The notes beneath the pieces were generated by a model, which had not been told where the DNA came from, ran no database searches, and saw nothing but the letters and a program-made list of their open reading frames with translations. The position numbers and the translations under genes were made by a program. Source: Glaciecola sp047250385 (GTDB lineage: Bacteria; Pseudomonadota; Gammaproteobacteria; Enterobacterales; Alteromonadaceae). Taken from it: 64,000 nucleotides of DNA. Positions 34,861 through 44,020 of this stretch are shown here, one piece after another (the first letter of the stretch is position 1; the number at the start of each line of letters is the position of its first letter). Where the stretch lies: assembly GCF_047250385.1 (NCBI RefSeq), contig NZ_JBLBVM010000045.1:1-64000 (forward strand). The letters run 5' to 3'.

Positions 34861-35529
34861 TTACAACTCTTGTTGAAATGAATGAGGTGATTCAAACTTT
34901 ATTGTAACGCCACTAACAGGGTGCATGAATTCATGCATTTGAGCATGTAAACATAAACGAGGGCTCAACGCTTTTGCATCGTCATGTGCATACAAACGAT
35001 CTCCTAAAATTGGGTGACCTAAAGCCAACATATGCACTCTTAATTGATGCGAGCGCCCTGTAATAGGAGTTAGCCTAACTAGTGTTGAATGTTTGTCACG
35101 CGTGACTACTTGCCAATGCGTTTGTGATGGCTTGCCTCGTTCATGATCTACCATCTGCTTTGGGCGATTAGGCCAATCACAAATGAGTGGTAAATCAATT
35201 TCACCCGAGTCACCTTCAACCTGCCCATACACTCGTGCGTAATACGTTTTTGAAGTTTGCCGGTTTTCAAACTGGCGAGATAGGTGAACGTGCGCTGGTT
35301 TATTCAATGCAATAATAAGAATACCAGACGTCGCCATATCCAAACGATGCACAATAGTGGCTGTGGGGAATACTCTCTGCACACGAGTTTGTAGTGAATC
35401 TCGATGCTCGAGTGCTTTTCCCGGTACAGAAAGTAGCTCCGCTGGTTTATCCAAAACGAGTATATCGTCATCACGATATAAGAATGTTAGATAAGGATCG
35501 ACAGGTGGTGAATAATGCAAAAGTGCCAT
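34861..35529 (-). CDS. rluA: Dual-specificity pseudouridine synthase RluA
   Basis: RluA converts U746 of 23S rRNA and U32 of several tRNAs to pseudouridine. At 222 residues it has the short RluA form, without the S4 domain found in RluC/RluD. Motifs: DDDILVLDKPAELLSVPG, the catalytic HRLDMATSG with Asp64 (the same number as in E. coli), RLTPITGRSHQLRVHM and GHPILGDRLYA. It lies 1 bp downstream of rapA on the same strand, as in E. coli, which strengthens the call over other family members. The start is ATG 35529. Confidence 0.95.
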   Translation of the reverse strand: MALLHYSPPVDPYLTFLYRDDDILVLDKPAELLSVPGKALEHRDSLQTRVQRVFPTATIVHRLDMATSGILIIALNKPAHVHLSRQFENRQTSKTYYARVYGQVEGDSGEIDLPLICDWPNRPKQMVDHERGKPSQTHWQVVTRDKHSTLVRLTPITGRSHQLRVHMLALGHPILGDRLYAHDDAKALSPRLCLHAQMHEFMHPVSGVTIKFESPHSFQQEL

Positions 35530-35530
35530 T

Positions 35531-38356
35531 TTATGGGTTATTCACCACAATTCGTAAACTATCTAAATAGGGTTCAGCATTCGAGATAATATCGGTCAAC
35601 GTGGCTTTTTGGGCTTCGATAAATTCAATTTCCTCATTTCGAATTGATGGGTTAGATTTTTGCAATGAGCGCAAGCGCTCAATATCGGAACTTAACTGCG
35701 CCTCCATTGCGTCTAGCGCAATTTTCTGTTTTTCAGCTAATGCCGCATGTCCAAGTTTTAAACTCTCTTCTATTCCCAAAGTAATTGGGTCAGCGAGGGC
35801 TTGAAGCAATTGCAACGCAATCTTGCGTTTTACTTTAAATAACTGGTTAAACTCGACATCAACCACTTGATTTTTTGCATCTAAGCATAGTCGAACCGGT
35901 GTCGGTGGCAAAAAACGATACAACTGCAAGCTAGCCTCAGCACTTGCTGACAACACACTGGTCGTCTCTATCCAAAATGCACCAGTGGGGAGCGTTGGAT
36001 CTTTTGCAAAAGCAATACTACTTTTACCAAGTACATCAGTGGTGACTGAGTCTAAGCAATGATTAACTATTTCACTGTCCCAACTTAAGAACTGCAATTG
36101 TTCAAACTTCGTTGCATTGCTGCGCTGATACGTTACTTCCAAGCCATCTTCTGTTAAGCCCGGAATTTGATGGACTAATTGCTCAGTGGGACGCAGGATA
36201 AAGCTGTGATCATCTTTTTCCTCTTGAGTAACGCCTAAGGAGTCAAATAATCTGCTCATGAACTTCAACAAGCTAACTGGGTTTTCAGCGGCAACGATTT
36301 TATCAAGCAAATCATCAATGCGCCCAAAGCCTGAAGCGTTAAGCTCTAGTAACTTGTCTCGGCCTTGCTCAATTTTCGTTTTGAGTTCTTTCGTCAAAGC
36401 TGCGGTTTGACTTATTATATCTAGCTTTAACTCTGTATCTTCAGGGTCTTTTAAAGCTGACATCAAATCAGACTCAACTTGCTTAAATACATCACTACCC
36501 ACTGGGCACGTGGACTCAAAGGCTCCTAAGCCATCTTGATACCAATCAAACAAAACTTCCTGAGCAGTATTTTCAAAGTAAGGGATGTGAATATTAATAT
36601 CGAATTTTTGACCAATTCGGTCTAGACGACCAATGCGCTGCTCTAATAAGTCAGGCACCATAGGTAAATCAAACAACACTAAATGGCGTGAAAATTGGAA
36701 ATTTCTGCCTTCACTACCAATTTCGCTGCACAACAATACTTGTGCGCCTTGTTCATTCGTTGCGAAAAAGTGTGCGGCTTTATCACGTTCGATAATACTC
36801 ATACCTTCATGAAAAACGCTGTGGCGGATTGAGGTTTTTTGACGCAAATATTCAGCCATTTGAAGTGCGGTTGAAGCATAAGCACATATCACGAGTACTT
36901 TTTCTTCTTTATTCGTTTCTAGCAAGTCGACTAACCAATTCACTCGCGGGTCATACTTCGTCCAATTATCATTGACTAAAGGAGCGCGCTCCGGATGGAG
37001 GCTAAGTACAACATCTTCTTCCAATGACATTGATACAGCATACTCTTTTGGCAATTTTAGAGGTGCAGGCAGAGCAAGACGCTCGGGAAAGCCCTCAATG
37101 CTGGCGCGACTGTTTCTAAATAACAATCGACCCGTTCCGTGCTGATCAATTAACTTGATAAGTAGAGCGTGACGCTGTTCGCCACTGGCTAGCATTTCAT
37201 CTGTGATCTCTTCGTCGGGCACAATAGCATTCAGCTTTTCAATATGCGACTGGTCCATGTGAGAGTTGTCAATGAGTGGTGCTACCGCTTCTGCAAGCTC
37301 ACCATAATGCGCTTCTTCTTCGAGGAACTGATCGTAATCATGGAATCTAGCTGAATCGAGTAGGCGTAACCTTGCGAAGTGACTTTCATGACCGAGTTGG
37401 TCTGGGGTTGCTGTTAATAACAATACGCCTTTACTTATTTTGCACAGCTTTTCTACGGCACTGTATTCTTCAGATACGTGTTCAGCAGACCATCTTAAAT
37501 GATGGGCTTCATCGACTATCAGAATATCCCAATCAACTTGAGTCGCTTTTTCTAGCACTTCTTCTTGTTTAAGAAAGTCGATGCTACATAGCACTAATTG
37601 CTCTTGTTCAAATGGGTTATCGCCACTTTCAGCCATGGCTTCCATACGCTCTTCATCAAACACTGAAAACGAAAGGTTAACGCGACGTAGCATTTCAACC
37701 AACCATTGATGCACAAGGCTTGAAGGCACTGCTATGAGGACTCTTTTGGCTTTCCCTGTGAGTAGTTGCTGATGTAAAATCAGACCTGCCTCAATGGTTT
37801 TACCTAGGCCTACTTCATCAGCCAATAGCACACGAGGAGCATATCGACTGCCTACTTCATTGGCGATGTGTAATTGATGAGGAATGAGCTCCACTCGGGC
37901 GCCTACCAGTCCAACCGCGCCTGAAGTTGAATGTTCATATTGCTTTTGCAAGCACTCATGACGAATATCAAACCACTTTGGTGAGTCGAGTTGGCCGCTA
38001 AATAAACGCTTTTCTGGTTGATTTAATTTTACGTTATGGTCAAGTGCAATCTCGATAATCGAGGCTTTTTCGCCATTATCGACTCTTATGCCGGAATAAA
38101 TATATAAACCATCTTGATTGGTGACGTCGGTAATTTTTATTTCCCAACCATCTGTATGTAAAGCTTTCTCGCCTTCACTCAGTATAAGACGAGTGATGGG
38201 GGCGTGAGCGATGGCATAAGTGCGATCTTCTTTAACTGCAGGAAAGAGTAAATTTATCGTTCGGTTGTCGGCTGCCATTACAACACCCAAGCCTAAATCA
38301 GCTTCTGTATTGCTTAACCAACGTTGCCCAACGGTGAACTCTTGTGCTGCATTCAT
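35531..38356 (-). CDS. rapA: RNA polymerase-associated helicase RapA (HepA)
   Basis: RapA is a Swi2/Snf2-family ATPase that binds RNA polymerase and helps it recycle. At about 941 residues it is close to E. coli RapA (968). The N-terminal Tudor-like domains are seen (FTVGQRWLSNTEADLGLGVV); the helicase core has LADEVGLGKTIEAGLILHQQ, LIVDEAHHLRWS and LLLTATPDQLG. The second lobe has LLCSEIGSEGRNFQFSRHLV and EQRIGRLDRIGQ. A C-terminal RapA-specific part follows. ATG 38356 is preferred, with GGA about ten bases upstream; TTG 38362 is in frame. It is divergent from phoH and followed by rluA. Confidence 0.96.
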   Translation of the reverse strand: MNAAQEFTVGQRWLSNTEADLGLGVVMAADNRTINLLFPAVKEDRTYAIAHAPITRLILSEGEKALHTDGWEIKITDVTNQDGLYIYSGIRVDNGEKASIIEIALDHNVKLNQPEKRLFSGQLDSPKWFDIRHECLQKQYEHSTSGAVGLVGARVELIPHQLHIANEVGSRYAPRVLLADEVGLGKTIEAGLILHQQLLTGKAKRVLIAVPSSLVHQWLVEMLRRVNLSFSVFDEERMEAMAESGDNPFEQEQLVLCSIDFLKQEEVLEKATQVDWDILIVDEAHHLRWSAEHVSEEYSAVEKLCKISKGVLLLTATPDQLGHESHFARLRLLDSARFHDYDQFLEEEAHYGELAEAVAPLIDNSHMDQSHIEKLNAIVPDEEITDEMLASGEQRHALLIKLIDQHGTGRLLFRNSRASIEGFPERLALPAPLKLPKEYAVSMSLEEDVVLSLHPERAPLVNDNWTKYDPRVNWLVDLLETNKEEKVLVICAYASTALQMAEYLRQKTSIRHSVFHEGMSIIERDKAAHFFATNEQGAQVLLCSEIGSEGRNFQFSRHLVLFDLPMVPDLLEQRIGRLDRIGQKFDINIHIPYFENTAQEVLFDWYQDGLGAFESTCPVGSDVFKQVESDLMSALKDPEDTELKLDIISQTAALTKELKTKIEQGRDKLLELNASGFGRIDDLLDKIVAAENPVSLLKFMSRLFDSLGVTQEEKDDHSFILRPTEQLVHQIPGLTEDGLEVTYQRSNATKFEQLQFLSWDSEIVNHCLDSVTTDVLGKSSIAFAKDPTLPTGAFWIETTSVLSASAEASLQLYRFLPPTPVRLCLDAKNQVVDVEFNQLFKVKRKIALQLLQALADPITLGIEESLKLGHAALAEKQKIALDAMEAQLSSDIERLRSLQKSNPSIRNEEIEFIEAQKATLTDIISNAEPYLDSLRIVVNNP

Positions 38357-38623
38357 AATCAAAATTCCAAGATGAAAATTAAAAAAGGGTGCGCATTGTA
38401 CTGATCCTAAGTGCTACTGTCAGCTATCTGATCAAATTACCTTGAAAAAGGTGATGCTAATTATAGCAAACTAATTTAGAGTAGAAATGTCGTCAATGCT
38501 TTCTGACGCAAAAGCCGACTCATTACAGCAAAATTGCTTCTACGAGGACTGCGCAGAAACATTGCTTTCTCACCACTGAGACTTAGCCTTGAAGCTGTTT
38601 ATCAGTGCGAACGGAGTAACTAG

Positions 38624-40078
38624 ATGTCAGAATCAACTCAAGCAAAGCCTAGAACTAAAAAAAATAACGAAAAAACTGACGCTGAAATTGTGTCAATCTC
38701 CAAAACTAAACTCTACGTGCTCGACACCAATATTCTTCTTCACGAGCCCCTCGCATTCACTTCTTTCAAGGAAAATGACGTCGTTGTGCCAATGACTGTT
38801 TTAGAAGAACTCGACTACATCAAAGATAGCAAAAAGGATGTTGCAAGGGATGCTCGTGTTTCTATTCGTGCAATGGAAGACTTGTTACACAATGCCACGC
38901 CAGAACAAATGCTAGAAGGTGTCAGCATGGCGGGCTTAGGGGCGGGTGAGAGCGCTCCGACGGGGACATTTTCAATATTTGCCGATCTTTCGATGCCAGA
39001 TAATCAACAGGTGTTTACAAGCAATGAGAATGACAACCGTATAATTAATGTTGCATTGAGACTGCAGTCAAAGCTGGCTCCGCGTCAAGTGATCTTAGTT
39101 ACCAAAGACATCAATATGCGCTTAAAAGCGAAAGGCGCTGGAATGGCTTTAGTGGAAGACTATCGCACTGACCAGCTCATTAGCGACATTAAGTATTTAT
39201 CCAAGGGCTATCATATATTTGAGGGCGATTTTTGGCAAAGCGTTCAACGCGTTGAAAGCCATACGGAAGGGCGTGACACGATACATAATATTCCGAGGAC
39301 GGTGCTTCCAGAGGCCTACGTTAATGAATTCCTGATTGATGAAACTAGGCAGTTCGCTGGTTTAGTCGAATCAATGACTGAAGATACTTTGGAAGTATTA
39401 GACTTAGGTTATGAACGTTTAATGTCTCGTCGAGCTTGGGGCATAGCACCTAAGAATATCGGGCAGGCTATGGCACTGCACGCTTTACTCGACCCACATA
39501 TTGATTTATGCATTCTTACCGGTCCCGCAGGAAGCGGAAAAACCTTATTGGCCTTGGCCGCGGCACTAGAGATGGTGATCGAGAAAAATATGTATGACAA
39601 GATCATAGTCACTCGTTCAACACCAGAAATCGCTGAGTCTATTGGCTTTTTGCCGGGAACTGAGGAGGAGAAAATGGCGCCTTGGCTAGCGGCAATTACA
39701 GACTCTCTTGAGGTCTTGCATAAGGGCGATGAAAACGCGAAAGGCTCGATGAGTTATATTATGGAAAAGGCTAACATTCAATTTAAGTCAGTTAACTTTA
39801 TGCGTGGAAGAAGTATCCAGAATGCAATCGTTATTCTGGATGAGTCTCAAAACCTGACGGCCTCACAATTGAAAACCATTATTACCCGTTGTGGTGAAGG
39901 CACAAAATTGATTTGTGGTGGCAATTTGGCCCAGATTGACAGTAATTACTTATCAGCAGTTACCTCGGGTTTGACCTATATCGTCGAAAAATTCAAGAAC
40001 TTCTCAGGCAGTGCTACGTTCAATCTCGATGGTGTCGTTAGGAGCCGTTTAGCTGAATTTGCTGAGAAAGAGCTTTAG
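38624..40078 (+). CDS. PIN-domain/PhoH ATPase fusion (PhoH2-like)
   Basis: This 484-residue protein has an N-terminal PIN nuclease domain (residues about 28-180): KLYVLDTNILLHEPLAF with the first metal Asp34, VLEELDYIK, and DNRIINVALRL and LVTKDINMRLKAK for the other acids. After a linker comes the PhoH ATPase: ILTGPAGSGKTLLALAAALE (Walker A), VTRSTPEIAESIGFLPGTEE and IVILDESQNLTASQLK (Walker B). PhoH2-type proteins are reported to unwind and cleave RNA in a sequence-specific way. A typical cognate antitoxin (PhoAT) is not present upstream. GGAG lies before ATG 38624. It stands alone. Confidence 0.9.
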   Translation: MSESTQAKPRTKKNNEKTDAEIVSISKTKLYVLDTNILLHEPLAFTSFKENDVVVPMTVLEELDYIKDSKKDVARDARVSIRAMEDLLHNATPEQMLEGVSMAGLGAGESAPTGTFSIFADLSMPDNQQVFTSNENDNRIINVALRLQSKLAPRQVILVTKDINMRLKAKGAGMALVEDYRTDQLISDIKYLSKGYHIFEGDFWQSVQRVESHTEGRDTIHNIPRTVLPEAYVNEFLIDETRQFAGLVESMTEDTLEVLDLGYERLMSRRAWGIAPKNIGQAMALHALLDPHIDLCILTGPAGSGKTLLALAAALEMVIEKNMYDKIIVTRSTPEIAESIGFLPGTEEEKMAPWLAAITDSLEVLHKGDENAKGSMSYIMEKANIQFKSVNFMRGRSIQNAIVILDESQNLTASQLKTIITRCGEGTKLICGGNLAQIDSNYLSAVTSGLTYIVEKFKNFSGSATFNLDGVVRSRLAEFAEKEL

Positions 40079-40308
40079 ACTGGAAACTTTTAAAATTACT
40101 GGTATTATCCGCTTTATATACTTTAGTCGTAAAGTGGATGATTACAAATATATATTTCATACTTTGTAATCTAGAGATTATGCCGATAAGCAGTTAATAG
40201 ATGCAATGTCGTAAGCTCGAAAGCCAATTCGATTGAGAGTAAATCAACATTGCCAAGATAAATATTAAGAAAATTAATTTATATTAGCTGATTTGAAGCA
40301 GAGGTTAG

Positions 40309-41238
40309 ATGATAAACAATCGCGCTACCATTTTGGTTGTTGATGATGAACGCATTAATATTCAAATTCTAAATAATGCGTTAAGAGACGAATACAATAT
40401 TCTTGCAGCTATGAATGGTGGGCAAGCTATTAAGGTGGCAACAGAATCACTCCCTGATCTTATCTTGCTTGATATTGTTTTAGGCGATACTAGCGGTCAT
40501 GATGTTTGCAAAGAATTGAAAAACAACGAACTCACCCAGCATATTCCAATTATTTTTATTACAGCTCAAAGCAAGGCCGAAGACGAACTCAAAGGTTTAG
40601 AACTAGGTGCCGTTGATTATTTTCGCAAACCCTTTGTTCTTCCTTTAATTAAGGTGCGGATTAAAAACCAGATTGAGCTCATTCAAAAAACACGCGAGCT
40701 TGAGAGAATGGCTTGGGTTGACGGCTTAACCGGTATTTCAAATCGCCGTTTGTTTGATAAGCGTTTCTTTGATGTTTCTAAATTTGCTATCCGGAACAAG
40801 CGGCGAGTTTCTATCATTTTGGCAGATATAGACTTTTTCAAGGAATTTAATGATCACTATGGCCATGCTAAAGGTGATGCCGTCCTTAAAAAGGTGGCCC
40901 AAGCTCTCCAGCAAGGGGCGTCTAGGCCACTAGATTTGGTCGCTCGTTTTGGTGGTGAAGAATTCGTTATATTACTTACGGATTCGAGTGATACTGAAGG
41001 TGCACTCGTTGCTGAGAAAGTACGTGAGAAAGTAGAGGAATTAGCAATTCCTCATGCAAAATCTACTGTTCATAAAGCGTTGACGATTAGTGTTGGTGTA
41101 GCAACAAGCCCAGCAGACTCTGCTCCATTTGACCGTAATGATTTGATCGAAGCAGCCGATCGCTGCTTGTACGAAGCAAAGTCAATGGGGAGAAACTCTG
41201 TAGTTAGTGTAGACTTTAGGCCACCTTCACCGGATTAA
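40309..41238 (+). CDS. Receiver-GGDEF diguanylate cyclase (PleD-like)
   Basis: This 309-residue soluble protein has receiver domain 1-125 (ILVVDDERINIQILNNAL, phospho-Asp55 in LILLDIVLGD, FITAQSK, YFRKPF) and then GGDEF: VDGLTGISNRRLFDKRF, LADIDFFKEFNDHYGHAKGD and RFGGEEFVILL. I-site RPLD lies five residues before GGEEF, so c-di-GMP feedback is expected. An SD-like AGAGG precedes ATG 40309. It resembles the paralogue at 45436-46368 in length and in most motifs. No kinase is adjacent, so the phosphodonor is unknown. Confidence 0.95.
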   Translation: MINNRATILVVDDERINIQILNNALRDEYNILAAMNGGQAIKVATESLPDLILLDIVLGDTSGHDVCKELKNNELTQHIPIIFITAQSKAEDELKGLELGAVDYFRKPFVLPLIKVRIKNQIELIQKTRELERMAWVDGLTGISNRRLFDKRFFDVSKFAIRNKRRVSIILADIDFFKEFNDHYGHAKGDAVLKKVAQALQQGASRPLDLVARFGGEEFVILLTDSSDTEGALVAEKVREKVEELAIPHAKSTVHKALTISVGVATSPADSAPFDRNDLIEAADRCLYEAKSMGRNSVVSVDFRPPSPD

Positions 41239-41321
41239 TCGACAAACTGAGCGCCAAATTACTCTTCTTATTATAGTGCGTAGCATTTCACTTTCATTCC
41301 AACTCGCAGTTGAAAATTACA

Positions 41322-41340
41322 AAATGTTATATTATAACTT
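41322..41340. promoter_or_regulatory. Zur-like operator 1 (zinc repressor box)
   Basis: TGTTATATTATAACT at 41325-41339, flanked by AA and T, matches the Zur consensus core TGTTATANTATAACA with one change. It lies in the gap after the GGDEF gene and before the His-rich TonB receptor. It is 11 bp from a second, perfect copy. Confidence 0.8.
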
Positions 41341-41350
41341 CACGCTTTAA

Positions 41351-41368
41351 GTGTTATAGTATAACATC
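41351..41368. promoter_or_regulatory. Zur-like operator 2 (perfect palindrome)
   Basis: TGTTATAGTATAACA at 41352-41366 is a perfect inverted repeat around a central G and fits the gammaproteobacterial Zur box. It ends 45 bp before the GTG start of the receptor. Together with box 1 it indicates zinc-dependent repression. Confidence 0.88.
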
Positions 41369-41411
41369 TTTATATGCATCAGTTTTCAAACTCTATTTAC
41401 AGGTATCTATT

Positions 41412-43877
41412 GTGAGTGATTTTCCTAAATATCGAGCACTAAGCCTAGCTTCATTATTATTCTCAGCCTCATTCTATGCTCAAGCGCAAACCTTATCGGG
41501 CGTTGTTGTTAATAAATTGGGCGAACCATTAAAAGACGGAAGCGTCCAAATAATGGGAACAAATTTGAGTGCGGACATTCAGGCTAACGGCAGCTTTATA
41601 TTCGAAGATGTGAAACCGGGAGATATTGAAGTCCACGTCGCTAGCTCAACTTATATTCATTCTAAAACTGAATTAAGCATTCCTGAATCTGGATTATTCG
41701 ATGTGGAAATCATCGTCGAAAAATCGAGTATTGAAATCTTTGATGTTACTGCCAGTGCTTTTCATGCTTCCACAATAGAATCAGCGGCACCGGTGAGTGT
41801 GATATCCGGTGACGAATTGCGAAAAAAACAAGCATCAACTTTAGGTGACACCTTAAAAAATGAAGTGGGAGTGCATTCAACTTTTTATGGTTCTGTCGCG
41901 AGTTCGCCAATTATTCGAGGCTTAGACGGACCTCGAGTACTCGTAACCCAAAATGGATTAGACTCAGGTGATGCATCAAGAGTTGGACCTGATCATGTTG
42001 TTGCCACTGATGCCTCAACGGCAACGCAAATAGAAGTATTACGAGGACCTGCAACCTTATTCTACGGAAGCGGTGCAATTGGAGGTGTCGTTAATGTTGT
42101 TGACCAACGCATACCCGATAATAACGATTGGGAAGGTGAAGTAGCTACTGATAGAAACACTAATAATAGTGAGGAAACTTTCTCAGCTAATCTTAAAGGT
42201 GGAAAAGGTAGCGTGGCCTTCAACCTGCAAGCTTTCTATCGCGATGCAGATGATTATCGCATTCCTGGCTTTGCAGAAAATCCAGAACTTCACGACGACG
42301 AGGAGATGCATGATGAAGACGAGGCTCACAACGAAGAAGCTGAAAGCAAAGGTGTCGTAGAGAACTCTGCAAGTAATTCAAAAGGAATAACTGTCGGTGC
42401 AAGCTACTTAATGGAAAATGGACATGTTGGTTTTTCTGTTGAGCATCTATCTAGCCTATATGGAGTGCCGGGTCATGCTCATTCCGAAGATGAAACGGTT
42501 GAGGGGGATTTACAACAAAATCGATACCAAATTTCCAGCAAGCATCAGTTAGATAATGAATGGTTCAGTGCCCTAAACACGGGTTTTGCTTATACCGATT
42601 ACCAACATGCGGAAATTGAAGATGGGCAAATCGGTACTGTTTTTGGCAATATTTCGCAAGAAGCAAGGATTGAACTTATTCATCAGACTATTGCTGGATG
42701 GCGCGGTGGCTTTAGTTTCCATTACAAAGCAAGTGACTTCGAAGCCATTGGTGATGAGGCATTTACACCGCCCTCAGAAACAAGGAATTTCGGCCTTGGC
42801 ATAATTGAAGAACAGCATTTTGGTGACGTTTTATTTCAATTGGGTGCAAGAATAGAAAAAGTAAAAATCGATGTGCCAAGTATACAATTAAATGTGCCAG
42901 AGTTTATAGCTGAGCACTCTGATGCCGAACATGATGAAGAAGCGCATGATGAAGAACATGAAGAAACAGCTGATTTTGGTTTTCTAAATTCCAGTATCGC
43001 GTCATTTACTCCTATTAGCGCGTCTATCGGAGCTGTATGGGATTTCACAACTGGTTACAATCTTGGCCTGTCTTTTGTGCATGCGCAGAGAGCACCATCT
43101 AGTGCTGAAGTCTATAGCTTTGGGCCGCATATTGGCACAAGTACTTACGAAGTGGGGGCTTTTTACACGCTTAATGATGAGGGTGAAGTTGCTTTAAACG
43201 AAAGTGGTTTGAATGTGGAGAAGTCTAACAACATCGACATTTCTTTGCGTAAGTTTAGCGGCGAGTTTGGATTCGTTTTAAATGCCTTCTATAACCAAGT
43301 TCAAGACTACTATGTTGCTAGTAATTCAGGATTTGTGTTTGAGGGCGAGCATGGGCATGAAGAACATGAAGACGAACTAAATGACGAGCATATGGATGAT
43401 GCCCACGAAGATGAACTACCAGTATTTTTATATTCTGCCGTCGATGTTGATTTATATGGTTTTGAAGCTCAGCTGAACTGGCAGGCTACTGCATCCTTAC
43501 AAATTCAAGCTCAAGCTGACATGGTTCGTTCAAAGTTAAAAGAACAAAGGGGAAATAGCCGCTATTTAGCGAGAACACCACCCTCTAGACTAGGATTAAG
43601 TGCCAACTATGTTTTCGGAAATTGGCAAGCTGAATTGTCCCTTCATCGATATTTCGCCCAAGACAGGCTTGCTGAGTTTGAAACCGCAACCGATGCTTAT
43701 TCGTTGTTGGATCTAGACCTCAATTATGTGACTTCGTATAAAAATACTGATGTTACTTTCTACTTAAAAGGGCGCAACTTGGCCGATGAAGAAGCGAGAG
43801 TGCATACTTCATTCTTGAAAGACTTAACACCAGTACAAGGGCGCTCTTTTGTCTTGGGTGCAAGACTTCAGTTCTAA
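41412..43877 (+). CDS. TonB-dependent receptor with His/Asp-rich loops, probable zinc receptor
   Basis: This 821-residue protein starts at GTG 41412 (VSDFPKYRALSLASLLFSAS, signal ending near AQA-QT), preceded by a CAGG element. A further upstream ATG in frame would place the Zur boxes in the coding region and is rejected. A carboxypeptidase-like domain (SGVVVNKLGEPLKDGSVQIM) comes first, then the plug (VSVISGDELRKKQASTLGDT, IIRGLDGPRVLV) and a barrel ending LGARLQF. Three loops are rich in His and acids (HDDEEMHDEDEAHNEE, EHDEEAHDEEHEE, GEHGHEEHEDELNDEHMDDA). This is the ZnuD pattern, so zinc uptake through the outer membrane is very likely. Regulation by Zur is suggested by two upstream boxes. 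Confidence 0.9.
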   Translation: MSDFPKYRALSLASLLFSASFYAQAQTLSGVVVNKLGEPLKDGSVQIMGTNLSADIQANGSFIFEDVKPGDIEVHVASSTYIHSKTELSIPESGLFDVEIIVEKSSIEIFDVTASAFHASTIESAAPVSVISGDELRKKQASTLGDTLKNEVGVHSTFYGSVASSPIIRGLDGPRVLVTQNGLDSGDASRVGPDHVVATDASTATQIEVLRGPATLFYGSGAIGGVVNVVDQRIPDNNDWEGEVATDRNTNNSEETFSANLKGGKGSVAFNLQAFYRDADDYRIPGFAENPELHDDEEMHDEDEAHNEEAESKGVVENSASNSKGITVGASYLMENGHVGFSVEHLSSLYGVPGHAHSEDETVEGDLQQNRYQISSKHQLDNEWFSALNTGFAYTDYQHAEIEDGQIGTVFGNISQEARIELIHQTIAGWRGGFSFHYKASDFEAIGDEAFTPPSETRNFGLGIIEEQHFGDVLFQLGARIEKVKIDVPSIQLNVPEFIAEHSDAEHDEEAHDEEHEETADFGFLNSSIASFTPISASIGAVWDFTTGYNLGLSFVHAQRAPSSAEVYSFGPHIGTSTYEVGAFYTLNDEGEVALNESGLNVEKSNNIDISLRKFSGEFGFVLNAFYNQVQDYYVASNSGFVFEGEHGHEEHEDELNDEHMDDAHEDELPVFLYSAVDVDLYGFEAQLNWQATASLQIQAQADMVRSKLKEQRGNSRYLARTPPSRLGLSANYVFGNWQAELSLHRYFAQDRLAEFETATDAYSLLDLDLNYVTSYKNTDVTFYLKGRNLADEEARVHTSFLKDLTPVQGRSFVLGARLQF

Positions 43878-44020
43878 TGAGCCAGTGCTCAAAATGAAAA
43901 ATGAGCTATTGTTTTTTTGATTGCTTTCTATATTGTTTGTTAACAACGTGCCCTTAGCCGTGCTCTTAGCATCATGTTTAAGTGAGTGTTTAAGGGCTGT
44001 TAATCAAACAAGGAAAAGCA

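Noticed and set aside
40167..40180. TAATCT-AG-AGATTA palindrome before the GGDEF gene
   Set aside because: Only 14 bp, AT-rich, single and distant from the start; too likely by chance.
41310..41411. Upstream ATG for the zinc receptor
   Set aside because: It would place two Zur boxes and the promoter in coding sequence and put 34 non-signal residues before the signal peptide.
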